From assembly GCF_004016505.1 (NCBI RefSeq), contig NZ_SACR01000003.1, forward strand, positions 372,001 through 436,000: a stretch of DNA of 64,000 bases, read 5' to 3'. Origin of the DNA: Rubrivivax rivuli. GTDB taxonomy: Bacteria > Pseudomonadota > Gammaproteobacteria > Burkholderiales > Burkholderiaceae_C. Of the stretch, positions 1-12,469 are shown one piece after another. The translations under genes and the position numbers were made by a program. The notes beneath the pieces were generated by a model. That model made no database searches, was not told the origin of the DNA, and saw only the letters and a program-made list of their open reading frames with translations. Each line of letters starts with the position of its first letter. Position 1 is the first letter of the stretch.

Positions 1-2
1 AC

Positions 3-2417
3 ATGGAGCTGCTCGACCAGGCGCACAACGGCAGCGTCGGTTCGTCGTTCAGCCACGAGATCCGGCGCGTGGTGCGCGAAGAGCTCGCCACCGCCAACCA
101 GCCGCCGGCCGTGGCCGGGCTGACGGTGCCGCCCAGCCCGACCGTGAGCTGGGTCTTCGACCACTACGACCTGGAGTTCCGCAACGCCACCGGCCGCGGC
201 CGGGAATCGGCGCGCACCGAGGGCGGTGCGCGCTTCTTCAGCCGCCAGCACATCACGCAGCTGGAGCACGTGCTGGGCCTGCTGCCCGGCGGCGGCGGCG
301 TGGCCGGCAGCGCCAGCCGTGTGCACGTGCTCTCGCCCAGCGGCAACCTCATCGTGCTGCGCCTGCCGGTGCGCAACAACAACGTCACCGTGCCGGCCGC
401 GGCGCGCGGCGGCATCGCCGGCTTCGAGGTGCAGGCACTGAACCTGCCCGGCGGCCTGGCCAGCATCGCCGCCGCCGGCGCGGCTGCGGGCGTGGGCGCG
501 CTCAGCGGGGCGCTGAACCTGGGCGCCGCGGTCAGCTTCCCAGCCGGCGCCGAGCACACGCTGCAGCTGGACAAGGCGGCCGAGCCCTACACGCTGCTCA
601 TCGCAAGCACCACCACCACGCCGGCCGGGCCCGACGGGGCGCGCAACGCCACGCGCGAGCCGGCCAACTTCGAGCCGCTGAGCCCCATGCTGTTGCAAGG
701 GCTGCTGGTGGGCACCGGCGTGGTGGCGCAGGCCACCATCAGCCCCAGCCACCCGGCGCTGGCCGGGCTGCAGCTGCCCGCCCAGGTGGTGAACGGCCGC
801 CTGGGCCTGTTCTACACGGTCGACGCCACCACGCTGGCGCAGCGCCTGCCGGTGCCGGGGCTCACCATCGACGCTGCGGCCATCACGCTGGGCTACGACG
901 GGCGCGCCTTCCGCGTGCAGGGCGGGGCCGAGTTCAGCATCCGCAACTTCGGCACCGGCCACCTGGCCGCGGGCGTGGACAGCGAAGGCCGCTTCGAGCT
1001 GGAAGGCGCGCTGCGGCCCGACCCGCGCCTCTTCGACCGCGCCGAGATGCGCCTGTGGTACCGCAGCGAAGGTGGATTCGGCGGCGAAGGCAGCCTCGCC
1101 ATCACCGACCCGAACAAGATCCGCGGCGTGCGCAGTGCCAGCGTGCGGGCGCGCTACGACGCAGGCGCGTTCTCGGCCGAAGGCAGCGTCGAACCGGCCA
1201 TCCCCGGGCTGCAATCGGCCGGGCTCACCGTGCGCTACGGGCCCGACGAGAGCGGCGCACAGTCGCTGCTGGTGGGCGGTGATCTGCAGCTCGCCGCAGG
1301 CATCCCCGGTGTGCGCGGCGGCACCGTGCACGTGCAGGTGCGACAGACGGGCGAGGCCTGGGCCGTCAGCGCCAGCGGCGAGCTGCAGGCTGCGGTGCCC
1401 GGCGTCAGCGCCACGCTGCGCGCCAGCTACGACGAAGGCGCATTTTCAGCCTCGGTGGAGGCGCCCTTCACCGCGGGTGACCGCGTCAGCGGCACGCTGC
1501 TCGTGGGCGTGAGCAACCGCCCGGCCGACAGCGAAGGCCGGCCGCTGGAAGGCGCGGTGCCGGGCGACACGCTGCTGGCCTACGGCAGCGGCACCGCCAC
1601 CGTGCGCTTGAGCGATGCGCTGCAGGCCGAGTTCGGCGTGCGCGTGGCCACCGACGCGGCGCTGTCCATCAGCGGCTCCGTGGCGCTGGCCGAACCGGTG
1701 ACGCTGTTCGATCAGCGCCGCTGGGACCGCGAGCTGCTGCGCGTGCCCACCGTCAGCATCCCCATCTTCGGCGTGGCGGTGGGTGGCAACGTGGTGGGCA
1801 TCGCCGCCACCATCGGTGGCGGCCTGCGGGCCGAGGCCAGCGTGGGGCCGGGCCAGATCGACGAAGGCCGCATCGCCATCACCGACTTCAACCCGGCGCA
1901 GCCCGAGACGCTGCACGCCACCGGTCGGCTGCGTTTCGTGGTGCCGGCCAACGCCGGCATCACCGGCCACTTGGACGCAGGCATCTCGGCGGGTGCGGCC
2001 ATCATCCGCGTGACCGGCGGTCTGAGCCTGGGCCTGGGCCTGGGTGTGGACGCCAGCGTGGCCACGCCGGTGGACCTGGACTGGACGCCCACCGAAGGCC
2101 TGGTGCTGGCCGCCAGCCTGCAGGCCAGCGCCACGCCGCGCCTGCGCGCCAGCGTCAACGGCTTTGCCGAGGTGGTGGCCGACGCGCTGGTGACCAGCTT
2201 CACGCTCTGGCGGCGCGACTACACGCTGGCCGAGCGCGAGTTCGGCAGCGGGCTGCGCGTGGGCATCGAGGTGCCGGTGGCCTGGCGCCAGCAGACGGGG
2301 CTGGATTTCGATTTCGACCGCGTGCAGTTCCAGGTGCCCGACCTCAGCCCCGAAGGCGCGCTGGCCGCGCTGCTGCGCGACGAGGGCAGCGAGCAGCAAC
2401 ACAACGACGCAGGCTGA
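3..2417 (+). CDS. Unrecognised large beta-rich protein, probably 5'-truncated by the window
   Basis: I do not recognise this protein. The readable part is about 804 residues and is open from the first bases of the window. The ATG at base 3 may be internal and the true N-terminus may lie outside. There is no signal peptide at the visible start. The sequence is rich in Gly, Ala and Val and contains irregular repeats of beta-strand type (segments such as VRARYDAGAFSAEGSVEPAIPG, TLRASYDEGAFSASVEAPF), each about 50-70 residues with an AFS(A/V) signature and an IPG or VPG turn. A glycine-rich stretch near residues 595-690 looks hydrophobic. Similar Ala/Gly-rich beta repeats occur in large proteins encoded near extracellular contractile injection systems (DUF4157 proteins), but that link is only a guess. 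The next gene starts 91 bases downstream on the same strand and looks independent. Confidence 0.6.
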   Translation: MELLDQAHNGSVGSSFSHEIRRVVREELATANQPPAVAGLTVPPSPTVSWVFDHYDLEFRNATGRGRESARTEGGARFFSRQHITQLEHVLGLLPGGGGVAGSASRVHVLSPSGNLIVLRLPVRNNNVTVPAAARGGIAGFEVQALNLPGGLASIAAAGAAAGVGALSGALNLGAAVSFPAGAEHTLQLDKAAEPYTLLIASTTTTPAGPDGARNATREPANFEPLSPMLLQGLLVGTGVVAQATISPSHPALAGLQLPAQVVNGRLGLFYTVDATTLAQRLPVPGLTIDAAAITLGYDGRAFRVQGGAEFSIRNFGTGHLAAGVDSEGRFELEGALRPDPRLFDRAEMRLWYRSEGGFGGEGSLAITDPNKIRGVRSASVRARYDAGAFSAEGSVEPAIPGLQSAGLTVRYGPDESGAQSLLVGGDLQLAAGIPGVRGGTVHVQVRQTGEAWAVSASGELQAAVPGVSATLRASYDEGAFSASVEAPFTAGDRVSGTLLVGVSNRPADSEGRPLEGAVPGDTLLAYGSGTATVRLSDALQAEFGVRVATDAALSISGSVALAEPVTLFDQRRWDRELLRVPTVSIPIFGVAVGGNVVGIAATIGGGLRAEASVGPGQIDEGRIAITDFNPAQPETLHATGRLRFVVPANAGITGHLDAGISAGAAIIRVTGGLSLGLGLGVDASVATPVDLDWTPTEGLVLAASLQASATPRLRASVNGFAEVVADALVTSFTLWRRDYTLAEREFGSGLRVGIEVPVAWRQQTGLDFDFDRVQFQVPDLSPEGALAALLRDEGSEQQHNDAG

Positions 2418-2508
2418 AACACCTGCGTGGCGCCCCCCGGGGCCAGGGTACAGACGCCGCACGCGTGGCGTGTTAGCTTCCTCGCGCCTTGATGGAGGAG
2501 CAAGAACG

Positions 2509-3783
2509 ATGAAGCCGAACCGCAACCCGCTGGCCCTGGCCGCCCTCGCGCTGAGCTGCGGGGCCCTGCCCCTGGCCGCCACCGCCGCCACGCTGGACAC
2601 CCAGCTCGTCGCCAGCGGCCTCACGCAGCCGCTCTATGCCACCTCGCCGGTGGCCGGTGGCCCGCTTTTCGTGGTGGAGAAGGGCGGCACCATCAAGGCG
2701 GTGAGCGGTGGCGTCACCAGCAACTTCCTCAGCATCAGCGTCACCAGCAGCGGCGAGCAGGGCCTGCTTGGCCTGGCTTTCGACCCGGGCTACGCCGACC
2801 CGAGCTCGGCCGGTTACCGCCGCTTCTTCGTGAACTACAGCGACCCGAGCAACCGCGACAGCGTCATCGCCAGCTACCGCGCCAACGCGAGCGGCTTGAG
2901 CGCCGATCCGGCCAGCCGGCAAGAGGTGATGCGTTTCGCTCAAGCCAGCTTCAGCAACCACAAGGCGGGCTGGATGGGCTTCAAGCCCGGCGACGGCAAC
3001 CACCTCTACATCGCCACCGGCGACGGCGGCGGCAGCAACGACCCGAGCAACAACGCCCAGAACACCGGCGTGCTGCTGGGCAAGATGCTGCGCATCAACA
3101 TCAACGGCGACGACTTCGCCAGCCCCAGCATCAACTACGCGATTCCCGGCGACAACCCCTTCGTCGGCGTGGCCGGTGCCCGCGGCGAGATCTTCGCCAC
3201 GGGCCTGCGCAACCCCTGGCGCGCCAGTTTCGACCGCCTGACGGGCGCGATGTGGATCGCTGATGTCGGCCAGAGCGCGCGCGAGGAGATCAACTTCATC
3301 GACGCTTCCAGCGCCGGCGGCCAGAATTTCGGCTGGCGCGTGCGCGAAGGCGACATCGCCACGCCCACCGTGGGCGGCCCGCTGCAGCCCGGCATGGTCG
3401 ACCCGCTGCTGGTCTACCCGCGCACCTTCGGCCAGTCCATCACCGGCGGCTATGTCGTGCGCGAAGCCGGTTCGGTGCTCTACGGCCAGTACGTCTTCGG
3501 CGATTTCGTCAGCGGCCGCATCTGGTCGATCAACGGCAACGGCAGCCCGCAGACCATGGCCAACGCCACCGACTGGACGGCCATGCTCGACGCCGGTGCC
3601 GCCGGCGCTTTGGGCAACATCGCCTCCTTCGGCGAAGGCGCGGGCGGTGAGCTCTACATCGTCGACTACGGCGGCAAGGTGGTGCGCGTGGTGCCCGAGC
3701 CGGCCAGCGTGCTGATGATGCTCAGCGGCGCACTGGCCCTGCTGGCCTGGCGCCGGCGCACCTCCAGCGCGGCCGCACACTGA
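2509..3783 (+). CDS. PEP-CTERM glucose/sorbosone dehydrogenase-like (PQQ-dependent fold) protein
   Basis: This 424-residue secreted protein resembles the soluble PQQ-dependent glucose/sorbosone dehydrogenase family (six-bladed beta-propeller). Family hallmarks seen are an N-terminal LVASGLTQPLYATSPV segment, EQGLLGLAFDPGY, the region NHKAGWMGFKPGDGNHLYIATGDGG, ATGLRNPWRASFDR and ADVGQSAREEINFI. In this family these segments build the PQQ/Ca2+ site, but activity here is not proven and many relatives are uncharacterised. A signal peptide ends near ATAA (residues 1-27). The C-terminus carries a PEP-CTERM sorting signal: VPEPAS, a hydrophobic helix and an RRR cluster, so it should be processed by an exosortase, which is not in this window. 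The start at 2509 is chosen because GGAGGAG lies 8 bases upstream. The longer reading from 2470 adds 13 residues that break the signal peptide. Confidence 0.9.
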   Translation: MKPNRNPLALAALALSCGALPLAATAATLDTQLVASGLTQPLYATSPVAGGPLFVVEKGGTIKAVSGGVTSNFLSISVTSSGEQGLLGLAFDPGYADPSSAGYRRFFVNYSDPSNRDSVIASYRANASGLSADPASRQEVMRFAQASFSNHKAGWMGFKPGDGNHLYIATGDGGGSNDPSNNAQNTGVLLGKMLRININGDDFASPSINYAIPGDNPFVGVAGARGEIFATGLRNPWRASFDRLTGAMWIADVGQSAREEINFIDASSAGGQNFGWRVREGDIATPTVGGPLQPGMVDPLLVYPRTFGQSITGGYVVREAGSVLYGQYVFGDFVSGRIWSINGNGSPQTMANATDWTAMLDAGAAGALGNIASFGEGAGGELYIVDYGGKVVRVVPEPASVLMMLSGALALLAWRRRTSSAAAH

Positions 3784-3799
3784 CCACGCAGCCCTTGCC

Positions 3800-4148
3800 G
3801 GCCCGGGGGCACTTCCTGCGCCAAGCGGCGCTGCTTGGCGGGCGTGGTGCTGCTGGGCAGGCGCCTCGGTGCGGATCGGCGCAATGGCCCTGCGCCGCCT
3901 GCCTGCACTGACGGCGCAGCCCGCGGTGGCGCCCGCCAACTCGCACCCGCACGGCGACAACTTTCTGGGCCACGGCGCCTTCGTGCAGACCGTCGGTGCG
4001 GCCTGGCCCCCGGCTGCCGCCTGAACAGCACGAACTCTTCGCCTGCATCTACGGGCAGTGCGCAGCCGCCGTGAAGGCGGACCCGGGCGAAGCCTGGTCG
4101 CGGCGGCGTGAGCTGGCCTACCAGGAAGCCGAGGAAGAGAACCTCTAG
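3800..4148 (+). pseudogene. Decayed remnant of a small secreted or Tat-signal protein
   Basis: No intact frame covers this stretch, but coding-like pieces line up if two frameshifts are allowed. A first piece reads RGHFLRQAALLGG, similar to a Tat or export signal. A second frame reads ALTAQPAVAPANSHPHGDNF and continues LGHGAFVQTVGAAWP. After a shift near 4015 it continues RLPPEQHELFACIYGQC and then [18 protein letters not shown], ending in TAG at 4146-4148. That TAG shares the CTAG palindrome with the stop codon of the convergent chemotaxis gene, a typical arrangement for two real neighbouring genes. I infer a small gene of about 110-120 codons that has decayed, or that carries sequencing errors. 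I cannot name the family. Confidence 0.35.
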
Positions 4149-5700
4149 GCCCCGGCAGAGCCCAACTTGAAGGCCGAGACCGCCTGCACCAGGTGCTGGG
4201 CCTGCATCTTCAGGCTCTCGGCCGCGGCGCTGCTTTCTTCCACCAGCGCCGCGTTCTGTTGCGTCACGCGGTCGATCTGCGTGATGGCTTCGCCCACCTG
4301 GCCGACACCCTGGCTCTGTTCGGCACTGGCGCCGCTGATCTCGCCCACGATGTCGGTCACCCGGCGGATGGCGTTCACCACCTCGCCCATCTGGCTGCCC
4401 GCGCGGTCGACCAAGGCGCTGCCCTCGGCCACGCGCTCGACGCTGGCGCCAATCAGGCTCTTGATCTCCTTGGCCGCGGTGGCACTGCGCTGCGCGAGGC
4501 TGCGCACCTCGCTGGCCACCACGGCAAAGCCGCGTCCCTGCTCACCGGCGCGTGCCGCTTCGACGGCCGCGTTCAGCGCCAGGATGTTGGTCTGGAAGGC
4601 GATGCCATCGATGACGCCGATGATGTCCGCGATCTTCTGGCTGCTTTCGTGGATGCCCTTCATGGTCTGCACCACCTCGCCCACCACCTGCCCGCCACGT
4701 GCAGCCACCTGGCTGGCCTCGGCGGCCAGCCCGCAGGCCTGGCTGGCGTTCTCGGCGTTCAGGCGCACGGTGGCACCCAGCTCCTCCATCGAGGCTGCCG
4801 TCTGCTCCAGCGCACTGGCCTGCTCTTCGGTGCGCTGGCTCAGGTCGGCACTGCCGGCGGCCACCTGTGAAGACCCGGTGGCGATGCTGTCGCTGCTGTT
4901 GCGCACGGTGCTCACGATGCTGGCCAAAGGCGTGTTCATGGTTTTCAGTGCCGCCAGCAGCTGGCCCGCTTCGTCGTGCCGGCGGACTTCGATGCGCGAG
5001 CTCAGGTCGCCCGACGCAACGGCCTGTGCCACCTTCACGGCATGGCGGAGGGGGCCCACGATGGAGCGGCTCATCACCACCACCATCACGCCCGCAATGG
5101 CGGCGGCGGCCAGCATCAGGCCCACGCTCAGCAGAGCCGCGCGGCGGGCCTGTGCGTTGGCCATCCGCAGGTGCTCGGCAGACAGGCGCGCGATGTTCTC
5201 CGCCACCTTGTCCACGAGTGCCGCCGGTGCGCGGTCCATGCCCTTGACGGCGGCATCGCCCACGGCCGAATCGAAACCAGCCGCTGTGAAGTCCTGGAAG
5301 GCCTTGCGGTAGCCGCGCCCCATGTCGGCATGGGCCCGCGCGAACTCATCGACGAGTCGGCGCGCCTCGCCTTCGGGCAGCGACTTCAGCAGCTGCGCAG
5401 CCTGGGCGGCAACGTCGGCCTCCTGCTTCTGGAAGGCCGTCCAGAACCGCTCGAGCTGCTTGGGGTCCTTGCCGCGCAGCAGGGTGTTCTTCCACTCCTG
5501 CACCTGGGTCTTGAAGCCCACCAACATGGCAGCCGCGCGGCGCTCGTTGCCCAGGTCGACCTCGTTGATGTGCGAGATCTGAGCCAAGGTCGTGCGCAGC
5601 TGGTGCACGCCGAAAAGGCCTGCGCCAACCGCCAGCAGCAGCGCCAGGCCATCACCAGCGGCAGGCGGACGCTGATCTTGAGATTGTTCAACCAGTCCAC
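4145..5700 (-). CDS. Methyl-accepting chemotaxis protein with an apparent N-terminal frameshift
   Basis: A class Tar/Tsr-like transmembrane chemoreceptor. From the N-terminus it has a first membrane helix, a periplasmic four-helix region (about residues 40-190), a second helix ([20 protein letters not shown]), a HAMP linker starting [11 protein letters not shown], and a cytoplasmic coiled-coil signalling domain with the conserved hairpin tip [20 protein letters not shown] followed by [19 protein letters not shown]. There is no C-terminal NWETF-type CheR tether. The best start is the GTG at 5700 ([18 protein letters not shown]), preceded by AAAGGA, but that frame is lost after residue 18. The correct continuation [17 protein letters not shown] lies in another frame, consistent with loss of one C in GCC-CTG near 5645-5650. 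Either this is a sequencing error or the receptor is inactivated. The remainder (535 residues if read from 5752) is intact. Confidence 0.88.
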
Positions 5701-6142
5701 GGGGTTTCCTTTCGGCAGTGGCAAACGCCGGCCGAGATGGGGTGGCCCGCAAGGTAGCCGCGGACGGTCGCGCTTCTGCTGGCCTTATCGGCAGCGCCTG
5801 GCATGGATCAAGGGCCGCCGGCCTGTGCCGCGAACCAAGTCACACCTGGCACGGAGTTCGCGATCTCCGGTCCCTCAGTTCGTGGCGGCGCCTGACGGCG
5901 GCCGCGAGAGGCCGGCGCCGCCGACCTGGCACTGGCAGCCGCAGCAGGAGCCCCCGCCGCGAGCTGTGCGGCGAGATCGGGCGCCGCCGCGCTCAAGCTG
6001 CTGTGGCAACCCGAAGGCGTGCCGTTAGACCGCCTGCGTGCGCCATGGCAGGCGCTGAAGCGCCCGATCGCCGCAGTCGAGATTTTTTACACACCTCCCT
6101 CCCCCATCTTGGAATCTGGCGTAAGTTGTTGATTTTTATGAG
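5701..6142. other. Intergenic stretch without a recognisable gene
   Basis: About 440 bases between the divergent chemoreceptor and PEP-CTERM genes. Open frames here are short, arginine/proline-rich shadows typical of high-GC DNA. The part from 5900 to 6060 has a mildly coding-like frame (for example LWQPEGVPLDRLRAPWQAL) but no start, domain or continuation that I can recognise. The last 70 bases become AT-rich and lead into a sigma-54 promoter. Confidence 0.5.
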
Positions 6143-6158
6143 TGGCACAAAACGTGCA
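6143..6158 (+). promoter_or_regulatory. Sigma-54 (RpoN) type -24/-12 promoter
   Basis: TGGCAC followed by five bases and GTGCA. The conserved GG (6144-6145) and GC (6156-6157) are exactly 12 bases apart, as required for RpoN promoters (consensus TGGCACG-N4-TTGCA). It sits in an AT-rich pocket with a predicted transcription start near 6169, about 35 bases before the ATG of the PEP-CTERM gene at 6204. PEP-CTERM/exosortase systems are often tied to a PrsK/PrsR two-component system acting with sigma-54, which makes this site biologically consistent. Confidence 0.65.
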
Positions 6159-6203
6159 TTGGTTTTGTTCAGGCATTTGCCCGCCCCATAGAAAGACCCA
6201 GAC

Positions 6204-6884
6204 ATGAAGACAACATCGCTTTTCGCCCGTGGACTGGTTGCTGCGGCTGCCGTGCTGGCCGTGGGCAGTGCCTCGGCGTCCATCGCCACCTGGACCAACT
6301 GGACCAGCATCGGGACCAACAGCGCCACCGGCACCATGGGTGGCATCGACGTCACCGTTACGCGCCTCGGCGGGGGTGCCATCAACACCGGCAGTTCGCA
6401 GACCGTCTGCGGCACCAATTACTGGACGGGCACGGCGTACACGAACGGCACGCTGAGCAACGGCCCGGCGGCTTGCGAGCAGGTCGCGCTGAACGATGCG
6501 ATGACTTTGCGGGTCACGTTCTCGCAGTCGGTGGAAAACCTGTACATGGGGCTGCTGAGCGTCGGGCAACCTGGCGTGGCCATCACCTATGACTTCAGCA
6601 ACGCCTTCACCGTGGACAGCGAGGGCGCTGGGTTCTTTGGCGACGACCAGACCAATGGCGTGGTCGGCGCCGGCACGCTGGGCGGTGGCTCGTTGACCAT
6701 GCGCGAGTTCCACGGCGTGCTCCGGTTCACCAGCCCGGTCACGAGCCTGACCTTCTCGACCAACCCGAACGAGAACTGGCACGCCTTCACCTTCGGCCAC
6801 GTGCCTGAGCCGGGTTCCCTGGCGCTGGCTGGCGTGGCACTGCTGGCTGCAGCCGGGCTTTCGCGTCGCCGCAAGGCCGCTTGA
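6204..6884 (+). CDS. PEP-CTERM sorting domain-containing protein
   Basis: A 226-residue exported protein. A signal peptide covers residues 1-26 (ending GSASAS), then comes a Thr/Gly/Asn-rich beta-type body with two Cys (VCGTNY, AACEQV) that could form a disulphide. The C-terminal sorting signal is HVPEPGS, a hydrophobic helix of Ala/Leu/Gly, and SRRRKAA. Such proteins are cut by exosortase and usually end up on the surface or in the extracellular matrix. The function of the body is unknown. The ATG at 6204 follows a weak GAAAG element. It is driven by the sigma-54 promoter at 6143 and closed by a strong hairpin terminator at 6907, so it is a monocistronic, specifically regulated gene. Confidence 0.9.
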   Translation: MKTTSLFARGLVAAAAVLAVGSASASIATWTNWTSIGTNSATGTMGGIDVTVTRLGGGAINTGSSQTVCGTNYWTGTAYTNGTLSNGPAACEQVALNDAMTLRVTFSQSVENLYMGLLSVGQPGVAITYDFSNAFTVDSEGAGFFGDDQTNGVVGAGTLGGGSLTMREFHGVLRFTSPVTSLTFSTNPNENWHAFTFGHVPEPGSLALAGVALLAAAGLSRRRKAA

Positions 6885-6906
6885 CGCGGGACCTTCCCGC
6901 GTGCTG

Positions 6907-6932
6907 AAAAGGGCCGACTCGTCGGCCCTTTT
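6907..6932 (+). terminator. Rho-independent terminator
   Basis: AAAAGGGCCG, a short loop and CGGCCCTTTT form a near-perfect GC-rich hairpin flanked by A and T runs, 22 bases after the PEP-CTERM stop. The A-rich 5' arm means it could also work for guaA coming from the other side. Confidence 0.85.
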
Positions 6933-7004
6933 CGCTTTTCGGCCGGCGCCACTTCTGCGCCGGCCGCCAGACCCGTCACGCCACCGGCGAACGCCCCCGG
7001 CCGG

Positions 7005-8591
7005 TCATTCCCACTCGATCGTGGCCGGCGGCTTGCTGCTCACGTCATAGGCCACACGGTTGATGCCGCGCACCTCGTTGATGATGCGGCCCGATACCTT
7101 CTTCAGCAGCGCGTAGGGCAACTCGGCCCAGTCGGCGGTCATGAAGTCGCTCGTCTGTACGGCACGCAGAGCCACCACGTAGTCATACGTGCGGCCATCG
7201 CCCATCACGCCCACGCTCTTCACGGGCAGGAACACCGCGAAGGCCTGGCTGGTGAGCTCGTACCAGGTCTTGCCGGTGGCTTCGTCGCGGAAGTTGCGCA
7301 GCTCCTCGATGAAGATGGCATCGGCACGGCGCAGCAGCTCGGCGTACTCGCGTTTCACCTCGCCCAGGATGCGCACCCCCAGGCCCGGGCCCGGGAAGGG
7401 GTGGCGGTAGACCATCTCCGGCGGCAGGCCCAAGGCCACGCCGAGTTCACGCACCTCGTCCTTGAACAGGTCGCGCAGCGGCTCCAGCAGCTTCAGGCCC
7501 AGCGTCTCGGGCAGGCCACCGACGTTGTGGTGGCTCTTGATCGTGGTGGCCTTCTTGGTCTTGGCGCCGCCGCTCTCGATGACGTCGGGGTAGATCGTGC
7601 CCTGCGCCAGCCACTTGGCGTTCTGCAGCTTCTTGGCCTCGGCCTGGAACACCTCCACGAACTCGCGGCCGATGATCTTGCGCTTGGCCTCGGGGTCGCT
7701 CACGCCCTTGAGGTGGCCGAGGAACTGCTCGCTCGCATCCACATGGATCACCTTCGCATGCAGCCGGCCCACGAACATGTCCATCACCATCTGGCCTTCG
7801 TTCAGGCGCAGCAGGCCGTGGTCGACGAAGACGCAGGTGAGCTGGTCGCCGATGGCGCGGTGGATGAGCGCCGCGGCCACGCTGCTGTCCACACCGCCGC
7901 TCAGACCCAGGATGACCTCTTCGCTGCCCACCTGCTCGCGTATGCGCTGCACGGCTTCCTCGATGTGATCGCGCATCACCCAGTCGGGCTTCGCGCCGGC
8001 GATCTGCAGCACGAAGCGCTCCAGCAGCGCCCGGCCCTGCACGGTGTGCGTCACCTCGGGGTGGAACTGCACGGCGTAGTAGCCGCGCGCCTCGTCGGCC
8101 ATGCCGGCGATGGGGCAGCTGGGCGTGCTGGCCATCAGCTTGAAGCCCGGCGGCAGCGCCGTGACCTTGTCGCCGTGGCTCATCCATACCTTCAGCATGC
8201 CTTGGCCTTCGGGGGTGGCGAAGTCCTGGATGCCGTCCAGCAGCTTCGTGTGGCCGTGCGCACGCACCTCGGCGTAACCGAACTCGCGCGTCTGGCCGCT
8301 TTCCACCGTGCCGCCCAACTGCGCTGCCATGGTCTGCATGCCGTAGCAGATGCCCAGCACCGGCACACCACTGGCCCACACGGCCTGCGGGGCGCGCAGG
8401 TCTTCCTCTTCGTAGGTGCTGGCATGGCTGCCCGAGAGGATGATGCCCTTGGGGCCGAAGCTGCGGATGAAGTCTTCGCTGACGTCGTTGGGGTGGATCT
8501 CGCAGTAGACATGCGCCTCGCGCACGCGGCGCGCGATGAGCTGCGTGACCTGCGAGCCGAAGTCGAGGATGAGGATCTTGTCGTGGGTCAT
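7005..8591 (-). CDS. guaA: GMP synthase (glutamine-hydrolysing)
   Basis: Converts XMP, ATP and glutamine to GMP, the last step of guanine nucleotide synthesis in the cytoplasm. At 528 residues it matches the usual bacterial length (about 525). The N-terminal class I glutamine amidotransferase domain holds the nucleophile Cys82 in GICYGMQ and the HPE motif (QFHPEVTH). The ATP-pyrophosphatase domain follows with the P-loop SGGVDSS, and the C-terminal dimerisation domain ends in the conserved TIEWE. The start is the ATG at 8591 ([14 protein letters not shown]). The open frame continues far upstream but that extension is antisense-like noise. It lies downstream of guaB and an MFS gene on the same strand, with 23 bases between the MFS stop and this start. 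Confidence 0.98.
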   Translation of the reverse strand: MTHDKILILDFGSQVTQLIARRVREAHVYCEIHPNDVSEDFIRSFGPKGIILSGSHASTYEEEDLRAPQAVWASGVPVLGICYGMQTMAAQLGGTVESGQTREFGYAEVRAHGHTKLLDGIQDFATPEGQGMLKVWMSHGDKVTALPPGFKLMASTPSCPIAGMADEARGYYAVQFHPEVTHTVQGRALLERFVLQIAGAKPDWVMRDHIEEAVQRIREQVGSEEVILGLSGGVDSSVAAALIHRAIGDQLTCVFVDHGLLRLNEGQMVMDMFVGRLHAKVIHVDASEQFLGHLKGVSDPEAKRKIIGREFVEVFQAEAKKLQNAKWLAQGTIYPDVIESGGAKTKKATTIKSHHNVGGLPETLGLKLLEPLRDLFKDEVRELGVALGLPPEMVYRHPFPGPGLGVRILGEVKREYAELLRRADAIFIEELRNFRDEATGKTWYELTSQAFAVFLPVKSVGVMGDGRTYDYVVALRAVQTSDFMTADWAELPYALLKKVSGRIINEVRGINRVAYDVSSKPPATIEWE

Positions 8592-8614
8592 GGCGTCAAC
8601 TCGTCGGGCCCGTC

Positions 8615-12096
<3,482 letters not shown>

Positions 12097-12148
12097 CCCG
12101 GCACGGTCCGCTGGGCCGGTCGACGCTACCGCCAGAGATCGTGAGCCG

Positions 12149-12469
12149 CTAGCGGCCCCGGCGAGTGCCGACGGCCTGCTGCGCCCGGTGCGTCTTGTAG
12201 CGCAGGCGCCGCGCCTCCTTCGGATCGACCAGCAAGCCGCGGTAGATCTCGACCCGGTCGCCTTCGCGCAACACCGCGCCAGGCTCGCAGGCACGCCCCC
12301 ACACGCCCAAGCGCAGGCTTTCGGCCTGCAGCGCCTGCCGCTGAAGCACGCCACTGGCCTGCACCGCCTGCATCACCGTGGCGCCCGGCGCAAGTTGCAG
12401 TTGGCTGTGGTCCACCTGGCCGGGCGCGGGGCAGTAGACCAGTTCCACCCGCATCTCAGCGCTGGCCAT
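12149..12469 (-). CDS. rnfH: RnfH family (ubiquitin-like fold) protein
   Basis: A small cytoplasmic protein of the RnfH family (beta-grasp fold), of uncertain function; the family is found beside rnf clusters or, as here, with ratA. Seen motifs are VELVYCPAPGQ at the start, LRLGVWGRACEPGAVLREGDRVEIYRGLLVDPKEARR in the middle and a basic tail. Two starts are possible. I choose 12469 (MASAEMRVEL), preceded by GAGGCGG and overlapping the end of ratA by 14 bases. The alternative ATG at 12454 follows the ratA stop by one base. Either way it is translationally coupled to ratA. Confidence 0.9.
   Translation of the reverse strand: MASAEMRVELVYCPAPGQVDHSQLQLAPGATVMQAVQASGVLQRQALQAESLRLGVWGRACEPGAVLREGDRVEIYRGLLVDPKEARRLRYKTHRAQQAVGTRRGR

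Noticed and set aside
2418..2508. Sigma-54 promoter before the first PEP-CTERM gene
   Set aside because: TGGCG motifs occur but none has GC exactly 12 bases after GG.
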